This document shows, in pieces, positions 34,540-46,261 of a stretch of 64,000 nt of DNA. The position numbers and the translations under genes were made by a program. Each line of letters opens with the position of its first letter. Within the stretch, counting starts at the first letter, position 1. The notes beneath the pieces were generated by a model. It searched no databases and was not told the origin of the DNA. It worked only from the letters and a program-made list of their open reading frames with translations. Source of the stretch: Heterohyrax brucei (lineage: Eukaryota; Chordata; Mammalia; Hyracoidea; Procaviidae); NCBI GenBank assembly GCA_028571685.1, contig CM053144.1:102640171-102704170 (forward strand). The letters run 5' to 3'.

Positions 34540-37500
34540 ATGTATCAAAATGACAGCACTAAACACACACCTATCAATAATTACACTGAACATAAATGGA
34601 CTGAATGCTTGAATAAAGAGAAAACAAGTGACATCATGGATCAAAGAAGACGTGACCCATCTATATGTTGCTTACAAGAAACTCACCTAAAACCCAAAGA
34701 TATGAACAAACTGAAAATCAAAGGATGGAAAAATATATACCAAGCCAACAGCATAGAGTAGGTGTGGCAAAACTAATCTCAGATAAAATAGACTTTAGTG
34801 TGAGATACACCATTATGGACAAGGATGGTCACTATTTATGGCTGAAAGATTCAATACATAAGCAGGACGTAACAATATTAAATATTTATGCACCTAATAC
34901 CAGGGCCTGTAAGTACATCAAACAAATATGGACAACATTGAAAACTGAGATAGATCACTCCACAATAATAGTTGGAGACTTCAACACTCCACTTTCAGTG
35001 ATGAATAGATCATCCAGAAAAAAGCTCAGAAAAAATACAGAAGATCTCACCGTCACAATTAACCAACTAGACTCAATCAACATATACAGAACTTTTTAAT
35101 CTGTCAACAGTCAAGTACAACTTCTTCTCCAGTGCACATGGAACATTTTCTAGAATAGACCATGTATTAGGACATAAAGCAAGTCTTAACAAAATTGAAA
35201 CCATTAAATTATTGCAGAGCATCTTTTTGGGCCATAAAGCCATAACATTTGAAATCAACAGCAGAAAAAAAATAGGTAGAAATTCAAACATGGAAACTGA
35301 ATAACAACTTGCTCAAAAATCCATGGGTTATATAGAAGAAATCAAGGATGAAATAAAAGAAATTTATGGAATCAAATGAGAATGAGAACACATCCTACCA
35401 GAACCTATAGAATACAGCAAAAGCAGTGCTCAGAGGTGAGTTTGTCTCTATAAATGCGCATATCCAGAAGAAGGAAGAACCCAAACCAAAGAATTAACCC
35501 TACAGTTTGAACAAGTAGAAAGAGAGCAACAGTGGAACCCTTTAGACACCAGAAGAAAACAGATCATAAAGATTAGACAAAAACTAAATGAATTAGAGAG
35601 TAGAACAATTGAAAAAATTGATAAGACCAAAAGCTAGTTTTTTGAAAAGATCAACAAAGCTGACAAACCATTGGCTAAACTTATTAAAGAAAAACAGGAA
35701 AGGAAACAAATAACCTGAATAAGAAATGAGAAGGGAGTTGTCACAACAGATCCAACAGAAATCAAAGATATCATAACAGAATACTGTGAAAGACTGTATT
35801 CTAACAGATTTGAAAACCTAGAGGAAATGGACAAATTCCTAGATTCATATCACCTACCAAAATTATCACAAGGTGAAGCTGAACAACTTAATAAATCCAT
35901 CACAAAGTAAGAAATTGCAAAAGTCATCCAAAAACTACTAACCAAAAAAAGTCCTGGCCCAGATGGCTTTACAACAGAATTCTATCCAGCTTTTAGAGAA
36001 GAGTTAACTCCAATACTACTGCAGCTATTGCACAGCATAGAAAGGGATGAAATATTCCAGATTCATTCTAAGAAGCCAGCATAACCCTGATACCAAAGCC
36101 AGGGAAAGACTCCACTAAAAAAAAAAAATTATAGACCAATATCATTGATGAATCTAGTTGCAAAAATCTTCAAGAAAATCTTAGCCAATAGAATTCAACA
36201 ACATATCAAAAAAATAATTCACCATGACCAAGTTGGATTCATACTAGGGATGCAAGGCTGGTTCAGCATCAGAAAAACAATTAATATGATCAACTACATA
36301 AATAGCACAAAAGATAAGAATCATCTGATTTTGGCAACTGATGGAGAAACGGCATAATTTGACAAAGTCCAAAATCCATTTGTGCTAAAAACCCTAAGCA
36401 AACTAGGAACAGAGGGGAAGTTCCTCAACGCAATAAGGAGCATCTATGCAAAGCCAACTACCTGCATCATCCTGACGGAGGGAAACTAAAAGAATTCCCC
36501 TTAAGAACAGAAACTAGACAAGGATGCCCACTCTCACCACTTACATTCAACATTGTACTAGAAGTTCTAGGCAGAGCAATTAGACAAGACAAAGAAACAA
36601 AGGGTATCCATACTGAAAAATAAGTAAAAAAAAAAAAAAAAACCCTACTTGCAGATAACATGATTGCATATGCAGGGAATCCTGAAGAAGCCATAAGTAA
36701 ACTACTCAAACGTATAGAATAGCTCAGCAAAGTATCAGGATATAAGATAAACATAAATTAATCAGTAGGATTCCTTTATACCAACAAACAGATCATAAAA
36801 GATCACCAAATCAATACCACTTACTATAGCCCGTAAGAAGATAAAATACCTAGGAATAAATCTAACTAGACAAATAAGAGACCTGTAAAGAGAGAACTAT
36901 AAAACTTTACTGCAAGAAATCAAGAGACATAAATGGAGAAAACTACCCTGCTCATAGATAGGAATTCTTCACGTTGTGAAAATGTCTATTTTGTCCAAAG
37001 TGATCTACATATACAGTGCAATCCCAATACAAATGAAGAGAAAATAGATAAATGGAGACTACTAAGAATCAAACACTTTTGCTCATCCAAAGACTTTATC
37101 AAAATAGTTAAAAGACCAGACACAGAATGAGAAAAAATATTTGGCAACTACATGTTGGACTGATGTCTGATCTCTATAATGTACAAGGTACTGCAAAGTA
37201 TCAACAAGAAAAAGGTAAATAACCCAATTAAGCGATGGCCAAAGGAGATGGACAGACACTTTGCCAAAGAGGACATCCAGGCAGCAAAAGACACATGAGA
37301 AAATGCTCATGATCATTAGCTATCAGAGAAATCCAAATCAAAACTACAATGAGATACATGTCATCCCAACAAGACTGGCCATAATCCAAAACACACAAAA
37401 TAATACATGCTGGAGAGGTTGTGGAGAGATCAGAACTCTCCTACACTGCTGATGGGACTGCAAAATGGACTCCAAACCTCTTTGGAAAGCAATCGGGCAC

Positions 37501-37690
37501 TTCTTCAAAAAGCCAGAAATAGATACACCATTTGATCATGAATGTTTATTGCAGCACAGTCCACAATAGCAAAAAGATAGAATCACCCTAAATGCCCATC
37601 AACCAATGAATGGATAAAAAACTATGGCACATATACTCAATGGAATACTATGCAATAATAAAGAGCAATGATTTTAGGAAGCATCTCATA
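34540..37690 (+). pseudogene. L1 ORF2 (endonuclease and reverse transcriptase), decayed
   Basis: The longest surviving endonuclease piece is at 34755-35097 ('RVGVAKLISDKIDFSVRYTI', 'TILNIYAPNTRACKYIKQI', 'IIVGDFNTPLS'). RT pieces: SPGPDGF at 35950-35970, '[20 protein letters not shown]' and '[19 protein letters not shown]' at 36150-36280, '[20 protein letters not shown]' near 36515. The catalytic FADD box reads LADN (codons 36651-36659), losing one aspartate. A17 at 36626-36642 breaks the frame just before it. The C-terminal cysteine motif is visible near 37408 ([14 protein letters not shown]). Internal loss near 37035. Not functional. Confidence 0.9.
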
Positions 37691-38729
37691 ACTTGGTTCA
37701 GTTGGAAAACATTATGCTGAGTGACATCAGTTAGTGTCAAAAGGACAAACATATGATACTCCTGCTATAAGGACTTGAAAGCAGACTATGTACAGAAGCA
37801 AAAACTCTTTGATGGCTACAAGGGTCAGGAGGGAGGGTGAGGGTTGGTCATAGATTAGATAGTTGATAGAAATATGGTTATGTAAAAGTAGCGACAGCAC
37901 GCAGTATAAAGTAGATCAACTTAACTGGACTTCACCATAAACTTCTAATCTCAACCCAATATTGCAAGGATAGAGTAGCCAGGGCAGGGTCTGGGGGCCA
38001 TTCTCTTGGGTGACATCAAGGTCATTTGGCATAATTAGCCTATTGCTAAAAGAATCATCTGCATCGCATATTGGTGCGTGGCATCTGGAGTCTTAAAAGC
38101 CAGAAAGCTGCCATCGGAAGTACACCAAATGGTCCCAACTCATCTGGAACAGATGATCACTGAGAAAACCAAAGACACAAGGGAAAAAGAGCTCAGGAGA
38201 TGTAAGGAGCCACGTGAATGGGAGACTGTATCAACACGTGACCAGAAGAATCAGATGGTGCTTGGCCACCACCAAAGACAGCTGTGACGGGGCACACAAT
38301 GTTGAGTCCCTGTGGCAACATGAGAAAAAGAGGGGTGCATCTCAGGAACTCTACTAAAAGACCACATTTGATGGTCCGACAGCCTGGAGGATCCCCTGGG
38401 AGCATTGTTACTAGACCTGCTGCTGCCCCATCTAGAAAACACTACTGAGGTCAACTCTTCAGACAAAAATGCACTAGACTTGGGGACACAATGTGACCAT
38501 ATGGTGTGTGTACTTTATGGTTCTATACATTTACAGGAGGCTGCCTTACTGTTTTATTTCTAGATGGGAGAGAAGAGGGTGGAGAGGAAGAGGCAGGGGC
38601 TTGTTAAGAAGATATAAATTTAAAATGAAAAGGAACAGTGTGCTGTCATATGGCAAGGAGAGCAGAAGAGCTGTAGATACGTGGACATGAAAAACTGATT
38701 TGGATCGTATAGTTTCACTTAATCACAAT
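37691..38729 (+). other. Long-type L1 3' UTR
   Basis: After the stop region and 'GATGGCTACAAGGGT' the UTR shares CAACCCAATATTG with copy B. It then carries ~750 additional bases (from 37973) that copy B lacks. The same additional segment occurs in reverse at 16598-17400. Frames of up to 71 codons here are incidental. Confidence 0.8.
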
Positions 38730-38740
38730 AAAAAAAAGAT

Positions 38741-40076
38741 TTTGAACTGGGGTAAGAACAGTCTCTTTAACAAATGGTGCTGGCATAATTGTATATCCAT
38801 CTGCAAAAAATAGAAACAAGACCCATATCTCACACCTTATACAAAAATCAACTCAAATTGTATAAAAGACCTGAATATAAAAGCTAAAACGATAAAACTT
38901 ATCCAAGATAAGATAGAGTCAACAATGGATGTTTTAATAGGCAATATAGACAGACTTCAAAATCTGACAAACAAAACACATTCATCAGAAGAGAAAATAG
39001 ATAAATGGGAATTAATAAGAATCAAATACTTCTGCTCATCCAAAGACTTCCTCAAAAGAATTAAAAGACCACCTATGGAATGGGAAAACATATTTGGCAA
39101 TTCTATGTCAGACTGACGCCTGATCTCCATAGTCTACGAGGTTTTACAAAATATCCATAAGACAGAGACAAATCATCCAATTAAATGATGGGCAAAGGAG
39201 ATGGACACACACTTCTCTAAAGAGGAGATCCAGGTAGCCAAAAAACACATACAGACATGTTCATGATCATTAATTATTAAAGAAATTCAAATCAAAACGA
39301 CAATGAGATACCACCTCACCCCAATGAGATTGGCCATGATCCAAAAAATGCAAAACAATAAATGTTGGAGAGGCTGTGGAGAGATTGGGACTCTCCTTCA
39401 CTGTTGGTGGGACTGCAGAATGGTGCAACCTCTTTGGAAAGCAATTTGGCATTACCTTAAAATAATGAATATAGGTATACCATTTGACCCACTTATTCCT
39501 CTGCTCGGAATATATCCTACAAAATCAAGGCCATTCACACCAACTGCTACATACACACGAATATTCATTGCAGCACAGTCCATGATAGCAAAAAGTTGGA
39601 ATCAATCCAAATGCCCAACAACAGAAGAGTGGATAGGTAAACTTTGGTATATGTACTCCATGGAGTACTATACACTGATAAAGAACAACGATGATAGCAG
39701 GAAACATCTCTCAGTTTGGTCTCAACTGGAGGACATTATATTGAGTGAAACCAGTCAGTGACAGAAGGACAATTATTATATGAGACCCCTAAGATAAAAA
39801 CTTAAAACCATACTCATACATAATAGAAAAGACTCTTTGATGGCTACAAGGGTGGGGAAGGTGGGAGGGCGGGAAGGCAAGGGGCCAGGGTTGAGGTTAG
39901 TTAATTGTTAGAAATTTGGTAGGGTGAAATTGGTGACAATTCACATTAGTAAGAAGATCAATATTAATGAGACTTCGACACAACTTGTGTACTCCTCCTC
40001 TCTTAACCCAATATTGTAAGCGCAGAGTATGTGCACTTTCATTTTTTTATTTAATAAAAAATAAATAAATAAAAGG
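38741..40076 (+). mobile_element. L1 LINE, 5'-truncated, short-type 3' UTR (copy B)
   Basis: Begins abruptly in ORF2 at 'TTTGAACTGGGGTAAGAACA'. It contains the ORF2 C-terminus (last frame 39303-39761) and a short 3' UTR ending in an AATAAATAAATAAAAGG tail. AAAAAAAAGA flanks it at 38730-38739 and 40077-40086, fitting insertion into copy A's A-tail. Confidence 0.85.
39303..39761 (+). pseudogene. L1 ORF2 C-terminal part (copy B)
   Basis: 152 codons remain open. Residues 23-42 carry the L1 C-terminal cysteine motif C-x3-C-x7-H-x4-C ([18 protein letters not shown]). Later come '[20 protein letters not shown]' and '[20 protein letters not shown]', as in other mammalian ORF2 C-termini. The upstream RT domain is absent because of 5' truncation, so no enzyme could be made. 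Confidence 0.9.
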
Positions 40077-40270
40077 AAAAAAAAGAAATGTATGATTTTT
40101 TTGGAGGACAGAGATATGCATATAAAATAATTGCCCAGAATAAACCTTATGTTCAAATTTCATTCAATTTTGATTATTTTTAACAACACACAGAAATAAG
40201 ACAGAGAAACCACAAAACAATCTCTCTATAAAAGCATCCTCCATTAGAGCTGAGTATTTAAATTCTGAGG

Positions 40271-40364
40271 AATCACCAAGGACAGCAGTGAACTGAGCAA
40301 AACGAAGTTCACTTGATAATCACCAAGGACAACAGTGAACTGAGCAAAATGAAGGTCACTTGAT
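40271..40364. repeat. 47-bp tandem duplication
   Basis: Unit 1 at 40271-40317 and unit 2 at 40318-40364 are adjacent and differ at only a few positions (e.g. GACAGCAG/GACAACAG, AACGAAG/AATGAAG). It lies in unassigned DNA. Confidence 0.95.
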
Positions 40365-40578
40365 AACTTCATAAAATTACATTGTGAACTGCACATCACT
40401 ACCTGAATGTTATCTGTGCTTATTATCTCCCTGGGGAATATTAACGTAAAATTATATTTGGGAGGAAGTAAAATCAATACACTGGCAGAACGAAATATAG
40501 AAGAAACAAAATATACTAAAGGAAGAAGAAATGAGAAAACACCTGTGCTCAGCTGCAGTAGGAATAAAGAAAACAGTC

Positions 40579-40583
40579 AAAAA

Positions 40584-40623
<40 letters not shown>
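40579..40623. repeat. A-run followed by (GA)n microsatellite
   Basis: About 14 A, then about 16 GA units to 40623. The frame of repeated Glu/Arg over it is an artefact. Confidence 0.95.
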
Positions 40624-40626
<3 letters not shown>

Positions 40627-40746
40627 GTATCAGAGGGAAAGAAACAGCAAAGTGAGAAGGGGGGAGAGAATACTTTGCAAGTGTTGCTCAGCTGGAACTT
40701 TATGTAGATTCTGCCAGCTGAGAAACCAAAGATCCTGATTCAAGTT

Positions 40747-40915
40747 CCAAACCAAACCAAACTCACTGCCATCGAGTCGATTCCAAATCATAGCGACCCT
40801 ATAGGTCAGAGTAGAACTGCCCCGAAGAGTTTCCAAGGAGTGCCTAGAGAATTTGCATTGCTGATTTTTTGGTTAGTAGCTATAGCACTTGAACACTACA
40901 CCATCAGGGTTTCTA
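40747..40915 (-). mobile_element. AfroSINE
   Basis: Tail AAACCAAACCAAACTCAC, body TGCCATCGAGTCGATTCC, ATAGCGACCCTATAGGTCAG, AGTAGAACTGCCCCGAAGAG; head end CATCAGGGTTTCT. Faces the SINE at 40984. Confidence 0.9.
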
Positions 40916-40983
40916 GTTAGAAGCAGTAAGTGGTGAAACAGAGCAATAAAACATTTAATTAAATGGGCATTTGTTTTTCTAGG

Positions 40984-41152
40984 AAATCCTGATGGCATAC
41001 TGGTTACATGCTACCACTGCTAACCAAAAGGTCAGCAGTTTGATTCTGCCAGGCATGCCTTGGAAACTCTATGGAGCAGTTGTGCTCTGACCTGCAGGGT
41101 TTCTATAAGTCAGAATTGACTAGATGAAAGTAGGTTTGGTTTGGTTTTTATC
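40984..41152 (+). mobile_element. AfroSINE
   Basis: AAATCCTGATGGCATACTGG, AACCAAAAGGTCAGCAGTTT (B box GTTTGATTCTGCC), GGGTTTCTATAAGTCAGAAT and a GGTTTGGTTTGGTTTTTA tail. Confidence 0.9.
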
Positions 41153-41299
41153 TCAGTGAAGGAAGTGGTTGGAGACGTCAATGCAATTCAAGCTTGTTCT
41201 GGAAAGGGATGGATGCAATGCTTCTGTAAGAAATTCTTACTTAAAAGAATTGAATGAGAATGGCAGTTCAGTGTAGGAGCACTGATTAATCCAAATCTA

Positions 41300-41378
41300 T
41301 TTGGTTACTCTATACCATCCTACAAGGTCACTATGAGTTGGAATCAACTTGACCGCAATGGGTTGGGTTTGGTTTTTG
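41300..41378 (+). mobile_element. AfroSINE 3' half
   Basis: CTACAAGGTCACTATGAGTT, GGAATCAACTTGACCGCAAT and the GGGTTTGGTTTTTGG tail; the tRNA-like head is missing. Confidence 0.85.
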
Positions 41379-42999
41379 GAATGGTCTTAATTAGAGACCT
41401 CTACTCCACCATCTCCTGCACCCTGGACACCTGCGCAATTCTGAGTGGGGACACTTCATGTGACTATAGGAATCAGCTATCCTGGTGATTCTGGCTAGAA
41501 ACTTTTCATTTTGGAGACATATATTTGTCTTTCTCTGTAGCTGTTGCTGAAGATCTGCAACTGAGACACAGTGGCAACTGCAGGAGCAGAAGAGGACAAG
41601 GTTTAGCAGATTACAGGAATAAGGGCTTTGGCCCAAGATGAGAACAGGAGCTTACGAATCAGACTGTGCTAGGTAAAGCTCATCACCTGTGGCAAAGAAC
41701 CCAGTTTGTCTACAGATGCTAGGGCTGAGTAAAATTTGAAAGACACTGTCACTGCTATTTATTGAGGAGAATCATAGGACCTCCTCCAGGTTATCAGCAC
41801 AGCTTGTAAGAACTAGAATTATTTCATAACAGTTTCCCAGAGAGGGCCTAGTAGGGAGCCCCTGTAGAGGCAGACAGCATTAGAATAGAGCCTAGAATGA
41901 TACAACTACTTACTGAGGTCAGGGTTTGTCTGTCACTTCTGTTTAGCGTTATTATCTCACTAGAGCCATCTCTCAAACTGGAAATAGTAGAGTGAAAAGC
42001 CCTTTACAGAGGCCTTTGGAGTACCAATTTTGTGGGACAAGAGGGTGGAGTGGACTTGTTCTGGCAGTAACTCCTCAGGAGACAATGCTGACTTCCCCAG
42101 TTGATGGTGTCCAGTGAGAAGAGGCTCATCCAGGTCACGATAGTTTTCATGCACCTTGAGCACAGACTGAGCGCACTGGAGAGGAACCCAGGAGCCAGCA
42201 CTGAAGTGCAGCCCAGCCCCTGATCTCAGGTAACCACTTTGTTCTGTGCCCAGAGGAAAAACAAGGAATACGTTCTAAGAAAGAGAGAGAATTCTACCAC
42301 CTAGAGATCATGCCTGCCTGAGGTTGAAAGGAGGTGAGGAAGAAAATTCAAGGCGAGATCCTATAATGCTTTTCCTAAAACAAAAAATCTCCTAATCCAG
42401 CTGTGCTTTCTAAAGTGTTTATACATTTTGTTTTGTATCTCTTTAGAGTAGAGTAATAATTTCCTTTCAAGATGTTAACTTGTCTCTAAATTAGGAGTAA
42501 AGGATTTCTGTCATTACTTGAAAATAAAGACAAGCCTAAGAAGTTGTTTTCATTAAGAAAGTTTTTGAAGAGTCTTCTGTTACTAAGTGAAAAGATAAAA
42601 TCAGTCTTTGAGGAGGCAGATCTCAGCAGCTGTGTCGGATGCATTAGAAGATAAGATTGAAGGCAGAACGGCTAGTATATCGTGCTGTTGGAATGATTTA
42701 AAATGTAAGATAACAATTGCTAGGACTTGTCTTCTAGGCAAGGGAACTAGAAGAATGTTGAAATTCCCAAAAGTAAAGAGGAAAGTTGGCTGAGATCACT
42801 GTTGGAGGGAGATAGATTCATTTCAATTAACCATTTCAATGTTAAATGTTAGGATAACTAGAATATCTATATTCTATGAACAACTAGATACATGGTAATG
42901 GAGAAAGGAAAAGAAGTAAAAATAAAATTCTGAGTTGCAGTTATGTTCATAGTAGTAGAGAGAAGAACCAAAGGCATAAAAATAATTAAAATTTGCAAT
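41379..42999. other. Unassigned DNA
   Basis: Several frames of 60-81 codons on both strands (e.g. 41636-41391 minus, 42608-42793 plus) have no known domain. No repeat recognised. Confidence 0.4.
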
Positions 43000-43200
43000 A
43001 CCTATTGAAAGACTACCATGTTCTAGCCACTGTCCTAGAGTTTGCCTGTCTTACCTCTGAGAAACTATGAGATACACTTGGTTGTTCCAGGAGACATGGG
43101 ACATTGAGGCTCTAAGAGATGAAGGAATTTTCTTAAAGAAATAGATTGAAGAACCAGAACTAGTTTTCAAGTCTATCAGTTCCTAATTCAGTGCCCTAGT
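43000..43200 (-). mobile_element. MIR SINE
   Basis: 'CATGTTCTAGCCACTGTCCT', 'GGACATTGAGGCTCTAAGAG' and 'CTAATTCAGTGCCC' are a diverged reverse MIR. Confidence 0.6.
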
Positions 43201-43943
43201 TTCCCTGCATTTATGGTGGTAAGGTCTCCTTGTCACAAAACACTTGCGGTGGAAATGTGAAAATGTAGGTACCACAGAAATACAGCTGGAGTAATTTTAA
43301 ATGAAAGAGTAAGGATGCGCAGGTGAAAAGATTGGCTCGACTAACAAAGACACAGGTCTGATAGAGAAAGAGGGGAAGAAATTAATGTCCTCCTACCACA
43401 CAAAAAGCCAAAAAGGAAGCATGTTTCACATTTATTTTAACCCTGACACAGCACAAAAACAGAACTTTGAAACATAATTTGGTTTTGAAAAACTTAATTG
43501 CCTCCCACACTGATGCAAGGGAAAGAAGGGATCCAGACAGCAGCTTGAGGTTAACAGCTCCAGTAGGGAGTAGAACAGGTAGAAATGAGATGCTTTATGG
43601 CTTCATTATTAAATTCTCAGAGCACTACATATATTCATATTGAGTTATTAGTCCCCTATGTCTTTCTCTCCTTCCTGTGGTCTCCACACATTCTGAAGCT
43701 GAGTATAAACAATTTTTTAATTCCATTTTCGTAGTATAGATGATTACCATATTTGTATGAAAATAGTGCACTTCTACATTTGTTTGCCAACTGCATGGCC
43801 CCCACCATGGTTGGGAAACAAACTAGAAGGCTCATGTTATTTGCATAAAAATACAGCATTGACTTCAATAAGTGTATGAAACTTTTAAAGTCACATGGTT
43901 TGATTCTTAAATCAGTTCCATTAAACAAGGATTTACTAATCAG
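43201..43943. other. Unassigned DNA
   Basis: No gene or repeat recognised. Confidence 0.4.
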
Positions 43944-44030
43944 TTAATACCTTCTAGTCTTCAGTAGGCACTGGGCTTTTAGGATGAAGCTGACATTTCC
44001 TGCCTTCCAGAACCTTATGATCTCAGTACG
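43944..44030 (-). mobile_element. L2 LINE fragment
   Basis: 'CAGTAGGCACTGGGCTTTTA' and 'CTTCCAGAACCTTATGATCT' resemble the reverse L2 3' end. Confidence 0.45.
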
Positions 44031-44031
44031 T

Positions 44032-44225
44032 TGTTAGTTGCCATGGAGTCATGTCCATCTCATGATCACTTCATGAGTGCAGATTGAAGCTGTTCCATAA
44101 GCTTTTCAAAACTGTGACCTTTTGGAAGCAGATCTCTAGATCTTCTGAGGTACCTTTGGGTGGGTTTGAATCACAGTTCTTTCAATTAGAACTTTAGTAC
44201 TTAGCCCTTCCACTACCCTGGGATG
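44032..44225 (-). mobile_element. AfroSINE, second (AGGCACCTCTGGGTG) subfamily
   Basis: TTGTTAGTTGCCATGGAGTC, GTGACCTTTTGGAAGCAGAT, CTTCTGAGGTACCTTTGGGT and GGTTTGAATCACAGTTCTTT. This body type also occurs at 51737 and 52215. Confidence 0.75.
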
Positions 44226-45094
44226 TCACAGATAACCACAAATCATACTATGTAATAAATACTACAGGAAGAGTATGAGCTAAGTACTCTGGGGCATAAA
44301 GGAAGGAATTAAAATCTTATTAATAATCTCATTGGACATGTTTGTGCTGGGCCTTAAAAGGTGAATACAATTTTCCAAGGGGTCAGGGACACATAAAAAG
44401 AATTTTTTTTTTTTTTTAGTTTAGGTAGAAAAGAAGAATAAAGAAATAGACCAAGGCAGTATTCTCAGACAAAGTAGCCCACAGCATAACAGACGAAGCA
44501 TAAAGAAACCTAAAGAATGTGCCCCTGCTGGCAGGATTAATATTGGACAAAGTGGCATCAAATGGGTGGACAGCAGCAGAAGCCCAGGCTACTGTCAGCA
44601 TCTGGAGTTACAGTCTTGGGAGAACCATGGTTACAAGGCTCTGTCTCTGGCCCTGAAAGCCAGAACCTGGGAGAGACATTGCAAAGGCCCATTAGGAGAG
44701 GTTAGTGGGGATCTTAATAAGAGTGCAGTCCTTTCCAGTATCAGAGTGCTTGAAGACGTTTGAGGTCCCTCGAGAGTGGTATGGACCACTGTAGCAGGAA
44801 CTGGTAAGGTCTTGAAAGCGGATGTCTAGAATGCAGCCTAGAATATCAGACACCAGATCTGGAACAGTAAGATTCATCTGAGACCCTGCCTAGCTAGGAT
44901 GATCTAGTTCTGATTCTACTTTATAGCCCCCCTAAAATTATAATTATTTACTGGAGGTAAGTATTCAATGTGTATTTTCTGAACACCTAAATAAGTATGT
45001 GTTTCATCCTACTTTTAAACCTGTTTCCCTTACATTTCCTGCATGACTCTGGACTACATTGTCATCATTACCATCATCTCCGTACCTACTAATT
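44226..45094. other. Unassigned DNA, T15 run
   Basis: T-run at about 44405-44419; frames of ~60 codons on both strands are unrecognised. Confidence 0.4.
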
Positions 45095-45185
45095 TTAGTG
45101 AGTTCTTAATTTGCCAGATGCTATGTTTGTTGGTTTGCATACATTATTTTTAATCCTCAGAACATTCCTTCATGCAATCACCTCC
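45095..45185 (-). mobile_element. MIR SINE fragment
   Basis: 'GAGTTCTTAATTTGCCAGAT' and 'TTTTTAATCCTCAGAACATT' fit the reverse MIR 3' half. Confidence 0.5.
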
Positions 45186-45242
45186 ATCACTAAGAATATC
45201 TGGACTGACTTGAAGATGTTTTTACTCTACTATATCCAGGTT

Positions 45243-45412
45243 TGGAAACCCTAGCGGCTTGATGGTTAAGAGTCTGCCTGCTGACCAAAAGGTTGGCAGG
45301 TTGAATCCATCATGCACTCCTTGGAAACCCTAGGGTACAGTTCTACCATGTCCTACAGGGTCGCTGAGAGTCAAAATTCACTCCCTGGCAACACTCTGGT
45401 TTTCATTGGTTT
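45243..45412 (+). mobile_element. AfroSINE
   Basis: GGAAACCCTAGCGGCTTGAT, GGTTAAGAGTCTGCC (A-box region), AGGTTGAATCCATCA (B box), CCTACAGGGTCGCTGAGAGT; tail TTTTCATTGGTTTG. Confidence 0.9.
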
Positions 45413-46245
45413 GTCATTCAGATTACCCTTCCAAAGAAATATCTCAATTATTCACACAATCTCTTAAGGAAATCTAACTCTGCCAAACTCAACTTTGAGT
45501 TCTTCAGACGTTAGAAATCTAGTGGAACCTGAGTAGCCTCACTTAGCCTCATAACACAAAACTGAAAAATGTAGCAAGCAAGTTACATCTGACTAGCAAA
45601 GAAGCTTGCAATATTCCATTTTTAAAGTGTTCCTGTCTGTCAGGGCATGTGAATTATACTACACCCCCAATCGCTAAATCTGCCCCCTCTTATAGAGGTG
45701 CCAGCTGCTGCCTGTTCACTAGCATCAGCTCTGTCACTTTTACTTTGCATCCTAATTAAGAAGACGTCAAGAGACACATGGAAGTGCAAGTACCAGAAGG
45801 ATTGTGCTATCTGTCATACTGTCCTCCAGATGTTCTAATGATGCCTTTGAATTTGGATAGAGGAGAAACACAGAAAGAACTCTGGTGCTGTGAAACCTTT
45901 CCATGACTACTTGTTGAAGAAAGGCAATTAATAACTGAACAGCTGCTAATGGGAACCTTTAGCTGGAGAACTTGTTTTGAAGAGCATTTACCAGATCTCA
46001 GAGGAATTCATACTGATAAACACCTTAGTTATGCTTCTTAATTTTGTTCTAAAATGCATAGTTCATCCTTGCTAAATCAATTTCCTTCAATTACTAAGAG
46101 AGCTCATTAAGATAAGAAGGATTTATCACCAGATTAAAAAAAAAAAAATCATTCTGTGGGCTCATGAAAAAGTATAATAGGAATCACTTCCCTGAAGACT
46201 TTCTTTTTAACTTCCAAAATATTTGATAGTACCTGGTACTGTATT
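45413..46245. other. Unassigned DNA
   Basis: No gene or repeat recognised; one A13 run near 46137-46148. Confidence 0.4.
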
Positions 46246-46261
46246 ATAGAATTGCAAACAG

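Larger units (their letters stand above)
32118..38729 (+). mobile_element. L1 LINE, nearly full length, long-type 3' UTR (copy A)
   Basis: Starts GAAGATGGCAGACTAGACAC, the shared L1 5' end. 5' UTR about 32118-33200, ORF1 33170-34110, ORF2 34540-37690, 3' UTR 37691-38729, ending CACTTAATCACAATAAAAAA. Every frame is broken. ORF2 has lost a segment near 37035: sequence from ATCCCAATACAAA jumps directly to the AGAGAAAATAGATAA block, skipping text that copy B retains at 38741-38985. A second L1 begins in its A-tail. A weak duplication, AAGAAACAT before and AAGAAATGT after both L1s (40082), may mark the original target. Confidence 0.9.

Noticed and set aside
37973..38700. Several 60-70 codon frames downstream of L1 ORF2
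   Set aside because: They fall in the long-type L1 3' UTR and recur, broken, in the reverse copy at 16598.
32118..40076. One 8 kb L1 with an internal duplication
   Set aside because: Two different 3' UTRs, an A-tail in the middle and flanking AAAAAAAAGA repeats fit two separate insertions better.
40592..40623. Regular GA repeats, considered as a possible array
   Set aside because: Simple dinucleotide microsatellite. No CRISPR-like repeat-spacer structure exists anywhere in the window.
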